Origin: Bradyrhizobium sp. 186
Lineage (GTDB): Bacteria > Pseudomonadota > Alphaproteobacteria > Rhizobiales > Xanthobacteraceae
Length of the DNA stretch: 64,000 nucleotides
Direction of reading: 5' to 3'
Assembly: GCF_023101685.1 (NCBI RefSeq)
Contig: NZ_CP082164.1
Span: 7,874,001 to 7,938,000 of the forward strand
The translations under genes and the position numbers were made by a program. Under the pieces are notes generated by a model that saw only the letters and a program-made list of their open reading frames with translations, was not told where the DNA came from and did not search any database. Positions within the stretch are counted from its first letter, which is position 1; each line of letters begins with the position of its first letter. This document shows, piece after piece, positions 17,440 through 24,993 of the stretch.

Positions 17440-17665
17440 CGCCGTGCCCACCAAATTCCTCCACCGACGAGGTGGTGGGCACGCTCCGAGGCTGGGCAAG
17501 TATCCAATGCATCTTCAATGCTGTAGAAAATTATCCGTTGTTGTACGAGGAGGCAGTCAGGAAATTCCATCAAAGTCGCCTTGGGCCCACGCGATAAGAA
17601 CGATGTTCTACGACGCGGCCGCCGCAATGAATACTTGCCCAGCCTCTCCGCTTTGCCCACCCTAC
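17416..17665. mobile_element. MITE-like element with nested perfect inverted repeats
   Basis: The 250-bp segment is bounded by perfect 15-bp terminal inverted repeats, GTAGGGTGGGCAAAG (17416-17430) and CTTTGCCCACCCTAC (17651-17665). Inside are perfect 16-bp inverted repeats GAGGCTGGGCAAGTAT (17488-17503) and its inverse (17631-17646). No transposase frame lies within. The left end forms the final codons of the broken DUF2809 gene. It may be a non-autonomous element or two nested palindromic repeats; no target duplication was identified. Confidence 0.6.
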
Positions 17666-17692
17666 AAGTTCAGGAGCGATTGCGATCCACGA

Positions 17693-18853
17693 TCACTCCG
17701 CCAGTTGAAACCGCTCGAAGCGGTCGAGCTCACCCTCGATTTTCTGCTTGAGCTCCTTGCGCCCCGCCGTCTTCTTCCCCTGCCCGACCCAGGTCCATTT
17801 CTGCATCAACAGTTTCTTGCTCTGCCGGTCGGTCTTGAGGTCGAGCGCGGCGACGATCTCGTCGCCGACCAGCACGGGAAGCGCAAAGTAGCCGAGCTTG
17901 CGCTTGGCCTTCGGCACGTAGGCTTCGAACAAATGGTTGTAACCCAAGATGAGGTTGGTGCGCTTGCGCTGGATGATCAGGGGATCGAACGGCGAGAGGA
18001 TGTGGACGAGATCCGGCGACACCTCGCCCAGCTCCAGCGCCGACGGCCGCGCCCAATGCTCCTGCTTGCCGGCGCCGTCGATCGTCACAGGCACGAGCTC
18101 GCCGCGGCGGACGCGCGCGGCGATCAGGCCCGCGACCGGCTTCTTGCTCGGCGCGTCGAGATGGCAGATCGAGTCAAGGCTCACCACGCCTTGCGACCGC
18201 AGCGCGCGATCGAGCAGATAGGTCGTGATCTCCTTCGCCGGCGCCGGCTTAGGCAGCGTGTCCCAGCCGAAATGGCGCATCATCAGCTCGTAGGTCTTGA
18301 GCATGCCTTGACGCTCGCTGACGGTCACGACGCCGGTATAGAAGGCGAGCTGCAACGCCCGCTTCGACGGCTTGCGGCTCTGCCACAGATGCTCCTTCTC
18401 GGTGAGCACGTCGTCCTCGATGTCGCGGATCGTCAGCGGGCCGGCGCGCACCAGCCGCATCACCTTGCGCATGTCGGCCGGCGTCACCGACGCAAACCAT
18501 TTGTGCCCCTCGCGGCGGTGCTCGCGCATCGCTGGCAGAAAGAAGCGGAAGTCGCTCGCAGGCACGTAAGACAGCGCATGGGTCCAGTACTCGAACACGC
18601 TTCTATCGTTGGTCTGGGCATGACGCAGATCGGCGCGGCGGTAGGACGGGATGCGGCTGAACAGGATATGGTGGTGGGAGCGCTCGATCACATTGATGGT
18701 GTCGATCTGCACATAGCCGAGATGGGCGATCGCGTCTGCGACGGCCTGCGCACCCTCCCCGAACGGCGCTCGCGCGTCCAGCCGCTGGGCATGCAGCCAG
18801 ACCTGCCGGGCCTGTGTCGTGGTGAGCGGAAGCGGCTTGGGTGCGCGGGACAT
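17693..18853 (-). CDS. YcaQ/AlkZ-like DNA glycosylase (winged-helix family)
   Basis: 386 residues. The family of E. coli YcaQ and Streptomyces AlkZ unhooks interstrand crosslinks and removes alkylated bases. The N-terminal signature AIAHLGYVQIDTINVIERSH is present; it contains the QID triad equivalent to the catalytic QxD motif of YcaQ. Further conserved parts are HHILFSRIPSYR, WTHALSYVPASDFRFFLP and the C-terminal LILGYNHLFEAYVP with RKLGYFALPVL. The start ATG is at 18851-18853; an ATG four codons earlier is also open. It stands alone between a MITE-like repeat and the terminator of the Met-rich gene. Confidence 0.85.
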   Translation of the reverse strand: MSRAPKPLPLTTTQARQVWLHAQRLDARAPFGEGAQAVADAIAHLGYVQIDTINVIERSHHHILFSRIPSYRRADLRHAQTNDRSVFEYWTHALSYVPASDFRFFLPAMREHRREGHKWFASVTPADMRKVMRLVRAGPLTIRDIEDDVLTEKEHLWQSRKPSKRALQLAFYTGVVTVSERQGMLKTYELMMRHFGWDTLPKPAPAKEITTYLLDRALRSQGVVSLDSICHLDAPSKKPVAGLIAARVRRGELVPVTIDGAGKQEHWARPSALELGEVSPDLVHILSPFDPLIIQRKRTNLILGYNHLFEAYVPKAKRKLGYFALPVLVGDEIVAALDLKTDRQSKKLLMQKWTWVGQGKKTAGRKELKQKIEGELDRFERFQLAE

Positions 18854-18924
18854 TGCGGAATGCAATGTAGCGAGATTCGCGCCAAGAAAAAGAAGAAGGC
18901 AAGGAAGCCGGCCAGCGAGCAGAC

Positions 18925-18961
18925 AAAGAAAAACCGCGCTGCCATCTGCTGACAGCGCGGT
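18925..18961 (-). terminator. Intrinsic terminator of the methionine-rich gene
   Basis: On the minus strand: ACCGCGCTG, an 11-base loop, CAGCGCGGT, then TTTTTCTTT. A 9-bp perfect GC-rich stem with a T-run, starting 22 bases after the stop codon of the Met-rich gene. Confidence 0.85.
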
Positions 18962-18982
18962 CGAATGGGGCGCGCCTCGCGC

Positions 18983-19231
18983 CTACTTCATCGACATCGC
19001 CTTCTGCGCCTTCATGTAATGCATGCAGGCGCTCTTCATCTTGCCGTTGCTCATGTCGGTGTTGGCCATGGCCATTTCCTTGTTCATGGCCGTCTTGGCC
19101 GGCGTATCGGCTGTTCCGCCCATCATGGCGGCGCTCTTCATCATGTTATCACTGGTGCACGCCATCATCGCGGCGGATGCTGGGGAAACGGCGAACGCGA
19201 CAAAGGCTGCGGCTGTGAGCAAAATCTTCAT
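18983..19231 (-). CDS. Small methionine-rich secreted protein
   Basis: 82 residues. The ATG has a strong GGAGGAG site. Residues 1-21 are a clear Sec signal peptide (MKILLTAAAFVAFAVSPASA). The mature part of about 61 residues contains 15 Met plus two Cys, mostly as MM, MxM and MxxM pairs (AAMMACTSDNMMKSAAMMGG, MNKEMAMANTDM, MKSACMHYMKAQKAMSMK). Met clusters of this kind bind Cu(I) or Ag(I) in periplasmic copper proteins, but no known copper family is recognised, so a metal role is inference. It is followed by its own terminator, so it is a single-gene unit. Confidence 0.8.
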   Translation of the reverse strand: MKILLTAAAFVAFAVSPASAAMMACTSDNMMKSAAMMGGTADTPAKTAMNKEMAMANTDMSNGKMKSACMHYMKAQKAMSMK

Positions 19232-19352
19232 CGAAAAGTCTCCTCCGTAAAACGAAACCGGCGTCATGCCGGCCTTCGCAACTACGTATTCTCTAGCGAA
19301 GACGTTTCGTGGAGAAGACAATTTTCTTGCTGCGGTGCGAAGGCGAAGGGCT

Positions 19353-19598
19353 CTAACGGCCATCCTTCGGGGCTTTGGACCGGTCGCCGACGCTGCCGGT
19401 CGCGACGTCCGGCTCGCACGAGGCCTTGCCCCGCCCCTCCGCCTGGCAGCGATAGACGCTGCCGGTGAGGCGGTCGACCAGCCACATATTCTCGTCGGCC
19501 GGACCCTCGAGCCCGACATAACGGGAGGTGAGACCCGTGATCAGCGTCGACAGCAGGATCGCCATCGCGATCATGGCCGCGCCGACATAGATGGGCAT
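19353..19598 (-). CDS. Small single-pass membrane protein of unknown function
   Basis: 81 residues from ATG 19596-19598. A hydrophobic helix lies at residues 4-24 (YVGAAMIAMAILLSTLITGL), followed by a short polar domain (GLEGPADENMWLVDRLTGSV, then YRCQAEGRGKASCEPD) with two Cys and a lysine/aspartate-rich tail. The segment MWLVDRLTGSVYRC resembles small proteins that show a WxxDRxTG strand motif in rhizobia; I do not recognise a named family. The upstream ribosome site is weak (GAGCTCC). Confidence 0.6.
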   Translation of the reverse strand: MPIYVGAAMIAMAILLSTLITGLTSRYVGLEGPADENMWLVDRLTGSVYRCQAEGRGKASCEPDVATGSVGDRSKAPKDGR

Positions 19599-20075
19599 GG
19601 AGCTCAGGGACACTGTCCGATCCGGCGGGCCACTGCGATAGAACTGGTAGTCACTTGGCCTCGGCACTGGATGGAACTGGCTCCTGTTCGCTTGCTGTGG
19701 TCGAACGATGGATTCTGCTAGGCGCGCATCTGGCCGAAAACTTGTTCGTAGACGGGCCGTCACGCGACGGCTTTGCGACGATCAATGTCCACGGCTTTCT
19801 GCAAGCCACGGAGATGAACTGCACAACCAGGTGTGCCGTTCCGTGGCCCCTTCCCCGAGGGTGGCGGGCGGCGTAGCCCGGAACTCATGCTCCGGATCCA
19901 CGCCTCGCCTAACGGCATGGTCGGCCGAGATGCCTTGGCGGCCGTCCCGCCCGGCATTAAGATCACGCCCGGAACTTATTGTTTCCACCGTGACGAGGAT
20001 CACATCAGGGCTTTTGAACCTTCCCTATGCTCGCAGCATCAAATCGCCATCAGGCGTAACAGCGAGGATACGACA
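19599..20075. other. Intergenic region with no supported gene
   Basis: About 480 bp between the small membrane protein and the OmpA gene. Short frames exist on both strands but none has a good start site, domain or codon pattern. It should hold the promoter of the OmpA gene; no clear promoter or terminator was found. Confidence 0.5.
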
Positions 20076-20717
20076 ATGACCCGTTTTGATAAGTTTTTTG
20101 GACTGAGGGCGATTGCTCTCTCGGTAGCGCTGTCGATGACGGCAGGGCTGGCATTGGCCGGCGACAACAACGTCTCCGCCAACCAGATCCTGGACGCGTT
20201 GAAGCCGAAGCCGGTGACCCGTGGCCTCTCCGCTGGTCCGCAGGCCGATCCGGCGGTGCAGGCCAAGGAATCGACGTTTCTGAACACCGTGCGCAACCGC
20301 TCGACCCGGTCGCTGTCGACGGGCGAGCGCGAGCAGATCGCCGAGCTCGCGGCGACCAAGCCGAAGATCGATCTGGAGATCCAGTTCGACTACAACTCGG
20401 CTGACATCGCCAAGACGTCGGTGCCGTCGGTGCAGGCGCTCGGCAAGGCGCTATCCGATCCGTCTCTCAAGGGCTCGACCTTCGTGGTCGCCGGCCACAC
20501 CGATGCGATAGGCACCGAAGAGTACAATCAAGGGCTCTCCGAACGTCGCGCCGACACCATCAAGAAGTATCTGGTGCAGAACTACGGCCTCACCGGCACC
20601 GATTTGGTCACCGTCGGCTATGGCAAGACCAAGCTGAAGGACACCGCCAACGGCGCCGATCCGATCAACCGCCGCGTCCAGGTCGTGAACATGGACACCA
20701 AGACGGCATCAAAGTGA
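20076..20717 (+). CDS. OmpA-family outer membrane/peptidoglycan-binding protein
   Basis: 213 residues. ATG 20076 has GAGGATA upstream. Residues 1-28 are a signal peptide (ending LALAGD). A linker is followed by an OmpA C-terminal domain from about residue 105: EIQFDYNSADIAKTSVPSVQ, then VVAGHTDAIGTEEYNQGLSERRADTIKKYL with the GHTD motif and the peptidoglycan-binding Asp/Arg, and GYGKTKLKD. Proteins of this type anchor the outer membrane to peptidoglycan. There is no N-terminal beta-barrel, so it is likely a periplasmic or lipid-independent anchor. Confidence 0.88.
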   Translation: MTRFDKFFGLRAIALSVALSMTAGLALAGDNNVSANQILDALKPKPVTRGLSAGPQADPAVQAKESTFLNTVRNRSTRSLSTGEREQIAELAATKPKIDLEIQFDYNSADIAKTSVPSVQALGKALSDPSLKGSTFVVAGHTDAIGTEEYNQGLSERRADTIKKYLVQNYGLTGTDLVTVGYGKTKLKDTANGADPINRRVQVVNMDTKTASK

Positions 20718-20768
20718 TCTGACGACCACCTCCCGCTTGCCGCTCGTGCGGCAGGCGGTGAGCGCCGT

Positions 20769-22754
20769 TCAGACCGGCACCGGCGCGGAGAGAGCCTCCC
20801 GCAACAGACACGCAAGCTCCGCCTTGCGATAGGGTTTTTCCAGGATCAGAGCACCCTGCCGGACGTGGCCGTTCGCCGCCAGCGTTTCCAGGGCATAGCC
20901 GGACGTCAGCAGCACGTGTAGCTCGGGCCTGACCTTGCGCGCGAGGCCCGCCAACTCCCAGCCGCTGATGCCCCCCGGCATGACGACATCGGTGAACAGG
21001 AGATCGACGTGCGGCGCAGCCTCGAGCTTCTGCAAGGCCTCCTTGCCGTCGACGGCGGAGATGACCTTGTAGCCCAGGCTCTCGAGACTCATGACCGCAT
21101 AGGACCGGACGAACGGATCATCCTCGACGATCAGCACCGTTTCGGAACCGCTCAGCGCCACCTTTTTGTCGACCGCCAGCGGCACGCCCTGCGTCTTCGC
21201 CGCCGCGGCCGGAAGATAGATCCGCACCGTCGTTCCCAGACCCGGCTCGCTGTAGATGGTGACATGGCCGTTGGATTGCTTGGCGAAGCCGTAGACCATG
21301 CTGAGCCCCAGCCCGCTGCCCTTGCCGACCTCCTTGGTGGTGAAGAAGGGCTCGAACGCCCGTTCCCGCACCCGCTTCAGCATGCCCGTGCCGTCGTCGG
21401 TCACGGCGATCACGACGTACTCGCCGGGCCCGACCTCCGGATGCGCATTGTGATCGCCGGCATCGATCGAGGCGTTCGCCGTCGAGAGGGTCAGGTGTCC
21501 ACCGGACACCATCGCGTCCTGGGCGTTGAGCGCGAGGTTGAGGATTGCCGATTCGATCTGCACCGGATCGGCGAAGGCGTACCGGAGTTCGGAATCGGAA
21601 TGCGTGGAGATATCGATATCCTCGCGAAGAGTCCGCCGCAGCAGCTTGTGCATGGATTCGACGAGCTTGTTGCATTCGGTCTCGACCGGCCGCAGCAACT
21701 GCTTGCGGCTGAAGGCGAGCAGGCGTTGCGTCAGCTCCGCGCCGCGTTCGCCGGCGCTACAGATATCGTCGGCGAGCCGCTTCAAATCCGCTCGCGACAC
21801 CAACTGTTCGCTGAGATATTCGGCGTTGCCGACGATCACGGTGAGAAGATTGTTGAAATCGTGCGAGATGCCGCCGGAGAGCTGCCCGACCGCCTCCATC
21901 TTCTGCGCCTGCATGAGCTGCGCCTCGGTGCGCTTGCGCTCGGTCAGGTCGTGGATCATGCCGACGAAGATGGACGAGCCGTCCTGCCCGGCCTCGCCGA
22001 CCGAAAGATCCATCGGGAAGGTCGTGCCGTCCTTGCGCTGCCCTGTCACCTCGCGGCCGATGCCGATGATCTTCTTCTCGCCGGTGGTGATGAAATTGCG
22101 GACATACCCGTCGTGCTCGGAACGGTAGGGCTCCGGCATCAGCATCCGGACGTTTTCTCCAAGAACCTCGTCGGCCTCATATTTGAACAGCTTTTCGCAG
22201 GCCGGATTGAATTTCAGGATGATGCCGTCGGAATCGATCAGGATCACGCCGTCGACCGCCGTATCGACCACCGCACGCAGCCGTGCCGCACTTTCGCGCA
22301 GCTCGCGCTCGACCCTTTCGCGCTCGGTGAGGTCATGAACGATGCCGACGAAGATCGACTCGCCCGTGGCCTGCTTGGCCTCGCCGACCGAAAGATGCAT
22401 CAGGAATGTCGTACCGTCCTTGCGCTGCCCCACGACCTCGCGGCCAATGCCGATGATCTTCCGCTCGCCGCTACTGTGATAGTTTTGCAGGAAACCATCA
22501 TGGGCATTGCTATAGGACGACGGCATCAGAACCTTGACATTCCGGCCGATGACCTCGCTCGCGGGATAGCCGAACAGGTCTTCGCAGGCCGGATTGAACA
22601 TCAGGACGCAGCCCTTCGCGTCGATCAGGATCACGCCGTCGACCGCGGTGTCGACGACGGCGCGTAGCCAGTCCGCATTGGAATGGTCCGGCCTGACGAT
22701 GCGCTCCTCCACCTGATGGCTCTCCGATTCAGACGATACGTGCCCAGTCCACAC
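20769..22754 (-). CDS. Hybrid histidine kinase with two FixL-like PAS domains and a receiver
   Basis: 661 residues, no membrane helices, so cytoplasmic. PAS1 covers about residues 26-145 and PAS2 about 155-275; the two are near-copies (both contain RAVVDTAVDGVILID, IIGIGREV.GQRKDGTTF and HDLTER). Each keeps the FixL proximal heme His context (H85 in NAHDGF; H214 in SEHDGY) and, exactly 20 residues later, the distal Arg (R105, R234). The kinase has its H-box His298 in GGISHDFNN, N-box NLALNAQDAM, G1 DDGTGM and G2 GKGSGLGLS. A receiver follows with Asp589 in LLFTDVVMPGG. Oxygen sensing is inference; other ligands are possible. No response regulator is adjacent. Confidence 0.9.
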   Translation of the reverse strand: MWTGHVSSESESHQVEERIVRPDHSNADWLRAVVDTAVDGVILIDAKGCVLMFNPACEDLFGYPASEVIGRNVKVLMPSSYSNAHDGFLQNYHSSGERKIIGIGREVVGQRKDGTTFLMHLSVGEAKQATGESIFVGIVHDLTERERVERELRESAARLRAVVDTAVDGVILIDSDGIILKFNPACEKLFKYEADEVLGENVRMLMPEPYRSEHDGYVRNFITTGEKKIIGIGREVTGQRKDGTTFPMDLSVGEAGQDGSSIFVGMIHDLTERKRTEAQLMQAQKMEAVGQLSGGISHDFNNLLTVIVGNAEYLSEQLVSRADLKRLADDICSAGERGAELTQRLLAFSRKQLLRPVETECNKLVESMHKLLRRTLREDIDISTHSDSELRYAFADPVQIESAILNLALNAQDAMVSGGHLTLSTANASIDAGDHNAHPEVGPGEYVVIAVTDDGTGMLKRVRERAFEPFFTTKEVGKGSGLGLSMVYGFAKQSNGHVTIYSEPGLGTTVRIYLPAAAAKTQGVPLAVDKKVALSGSETVLIVEDDPFVRSYAVMSLESLGYKVISAVDGKEALQKLEAAPHVDLLFTDVVMPGGISGWELAGLARKVRPELHVLLTSGYALETLAANGHVRQGALILEKPYRKAELACLLREALSAPVPV

Positions 22755-22809
22755 GCCCTGATTGATTCAGGCAACAGGATTCTGCGGCTGCTATGCACGC
22801 CAGCGGGCA

Positions 22810-24168
22810 CTAGATCCAATTCTGGAACAACATCAGCCGGTTGAAGGTCTGCATCGAGGTCCCAATGAAGGCGGCCGAGACCGGCAGCATGACCACGAAG
22901 CCAATGGCCGCGACGCCGACATAGGCCCATAGCAGCCAGCGCGGCAGGCCGTCCCTGCGCAGGACATAGACGAGCGCAAGCGAGGCTGCGGTTGCGGCCG
23001 GCAGATAGTAATAGATGAAGCCGAGCGTGCGCGGCAGCAGCGCCCAGGCGAGCCAGGGGCCGAAATAGAACGCCGCGATCAGGAACGCATCCCACCGCCG
23101 CGTCACGATGAAGTCGCGCAGCACCACGGCGAGCGCGAGCAACGCCGGCCACAGTACCACGGGGTTGCCGAGCAAGACGATCGCAGAGACGTGGTCCTCC
23201 GCGGTCTTGTCGAACAGGAACCACACCGGGCGCATGAGGAGCGGCCAGGACGGCCAAGAGCTCATATAGGTATGGCCGGCGATCGCGGTGGTGGTGTTGT
23301 CGGCAAATATCCGGCGCTGCGCCTCGATCAGGTCCGACAGCGACAATCCATAGAGCGGGACGAAGGCCGCAAGATATGTCGCCGCCGGCAGGACGGCGAA
23401 GCAGAGCGCGACATGATGCGTCCTGAGATCAGGCCAGAGGTCGGGCCGATACCAGTCACCCGGCTTCGCGTCGGCAAACAGTGTGTGCCAGCCCTGCATC
23501 AGGCGGATCACCGCGACGATGACGATGCAGACGCCGAGCGGAAACAATCCGCTCCACTTGCAGGCGGCGGCGAAACCGAACAACGCGCCTGCGAGCGCAA
23601 ACAGCGCATGCGGCCGTTCCCTTCGAGAGCCGTGCATGAAGGCCGCCGTCGCGAGCAGGCCGAAGCCGAGCGCAAAAATGTCGAGCATCGCGATGCGCGC
23701 CTGCACGTAGATCATCTGGTTGAAGGCCGCGATCAGCGCTGCGGCGATTGCAGGCCCCTGCGCGGCGAACAGCGCGAGGCCGCACAGATAGATCGCCACG
23801 ATCGCGAGCGCACCGAACAGCGTCGCCGGATAGCGCCAGCCGAGCGCGTTGTCGCCGAAGGCCGCGATCGATGCCGCGATCAGCTCTTTCGCCAGCGGCG
23901 GATGCATCGGATTGAGCACCGGCTGCGACGCCGCGGGGCCAAGCATCTGCCGCGCGGCCGGCACATAATGCACCTCGTCGAAGACGAATTTTTCCGGCGT
24001 GGTGAGACCGATCAGCAGCGCGAGATGCGCGACCAGGAAAATCGCGACAGCAATCACTGCGCTCCGCGACACTTTTGGAACCGCAGGCAATTCAAGCGGC
24101 TTTTGTGGAGATGTTTTGCGTGTCAAATCTGCTTCACCGCGGAGAAAAATAAAGACGGTACTTTTCAT
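22810..24168 (-). CDS. GT39-type protein O-mannosyltransferase-like membrane glycosyltransferase
   Basis: 452 residues with about 11 membrane helices. The first periplasmic loop has the DE pair typical of the C-type family (KFVFDEVHYVPAARQM), followed by NPMHPPLAKELIA, the conserved PP/HPP loop of protein mannosyltransferases. Later loops contain ACKWSGLFPLG and SSWPSWPLLMRPVWF, all typical of bacterial PMT-like (GT39) proteins. Such enzymes move mannose from a polyprenyl-phosphate carrier to Ser/Thr of exported proteins. The start at ATG 24166-24168 is one of several candidates (another at 24175). It is divergent, 123 bp from the FecR/beta-barrel pair. Confidence 0.82.
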   Translation of the reverse strand: MKSTVFIFLRGEADLTRKTSPQKPLELPAVPKVSRSAVIAVAIFLVAHLALLIGLTTPEKFVFDEVHYVPAARQMLGPAASQPVLNPMHPPLAKELIAASIAAFGDNALGWRYPATLFGALAIVAIYLCGLALFAAQGPAIAAALIAAFNQMIYVQARIAMLDIFALGFGLLATAAFMHGSRRERPHALFALAGALFGFAAACKWSGLFPLGVCIVIVAVIRLMQGWHTLFADAKPGDWYRPDLWPDLRTHHVALCFAVLPAATYLAAFVPLYGLSLSDLIEAQRRIFADNTTTAIAGHTYMSSWPSWPLLMRPVWFLFDKTAEDHVSAIVLLGNPVVLWPALLALAVVLRDFIVTRRWDAFLIAAFYFGPWLAWALLPRTLGFIYYYLPAATAASLALVYVLRRDGLPRWLLWAYVGVAAIGFVVMLPVSAAFIGTSMQTFNRLMLFQNWI

Positions 24169-24291
24169 TGAACGCATTCCGCCGCAACTGTCACTAAGCA
24201 TAGCGCACGTCCCGCGCCGCTTGTGATAATTTCGCCACATCGCAAGCACGCGTGATCCGGTACGATCAGGGACACATCGATCGGTTGCGAC

Positions 24292-24993
24292 ATGAATTTT
24301 CGTTTCTGGCTTTTCTCCACACTGCTCTCGGCCGTATTGTGCGCGGCGTTTGGCGCCCAGGCGCAGACGCGCGTCGGCGAAGCCGTCGTGATCCAGAACG
24401 AAGTGGTGCGCGTGGCCGCGTCCGCGACGCCGATCAATGTCGGCGACAGCATGCTGCGCGACGAGACCGTGCGCACCGGCGCCGACAGCGCGGCACGCTT
24501 CGTGATGGCGGACAGCACCAATTTGTCGCTCGGCCCGAGCGCGACGCTGAAGCTCGATCGTACCGTCTTCAACGACGAGCATAGCTATCGCGACGTCGCT
24601 ATCCGCATGACCACCGGCGCATTCCGTTTCGTCACCGGACATTCGGAGAAGACCGCCTACAAGATCACGACGCCGCTCGCGACCATCGGCGTGCGCGGCA
24701 CCACCCTCGACATCCTCTCCCAGCGCGGCCGCTCCGTCGTCGTGCTTCAGGACGGCGCGGCCAGCGTCTGCACATTGAGCTTCCAGTGCGTGCAACTCAC
24801 CCAGCCCGGCGACACCGCGGTCATCACCTCGACCGGCGGCAAGGTCAGCATCACCAAGACCAACACGCCGCCGTGGACGTTCGCCGCGACCTGCGCCGCG
24901 AGTGCCGGGCTGTGCTCGGTCAACCAATACGCAGACGCCTCGCCGACCATCGCGCCCGCCGTCCAAGATGACGGCATGCTGTGCGGGCGCTGA
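24292..24993 (+). CDS. Secreted FecR-domain protein
   Basis: 233 residues. Residues 1-24 are a signal peptide (ending FGAQAQ). The FecR domain follows (VGEAVVIQNEVVRVA, SMLRDETVRTGADSAARFVMADSTNLSLG-type strands, then RMTTGAFRFVTG and ITTPLATIGVRGTTLDI). Unlike the anti-sigma FecR it has no cytoplasmic part or membrane helix, so it is a periplasmic structural domain. Five Cys in the C-terminal half suggest disulfides. The stop codon overlaps the next start (TGATG), so it is translated together with the beta-barrel protein and may form a periplasmic module for it. Confidence 0.82.
   Translation: MNFRFWLFSTLLSAVLCAAFGAQAQTRVGEAVVIQNEVVRVAASATPINVGDSMLRDETVRTGADSAARFVMADSTNLSLGPSATLKLDRTVFNDEHSYRDVAIRMTTGAFRFVTGHSEKTAYKITTPLATIGVRGTTLDILSQRGRSVVVLQDGAASVCTLSFQCVQLTQPGDTAVITSTGGKVSITKTNTPPWTFAATCAASAGLCSVNQYADASPTIAPAVQDDGMLCGR

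Noticed and set aside
21009..22667. A 552-codon plus-strand frame
   Set aside because: Antisense to the hybrid kinase; no signal, domain or ribosome site.
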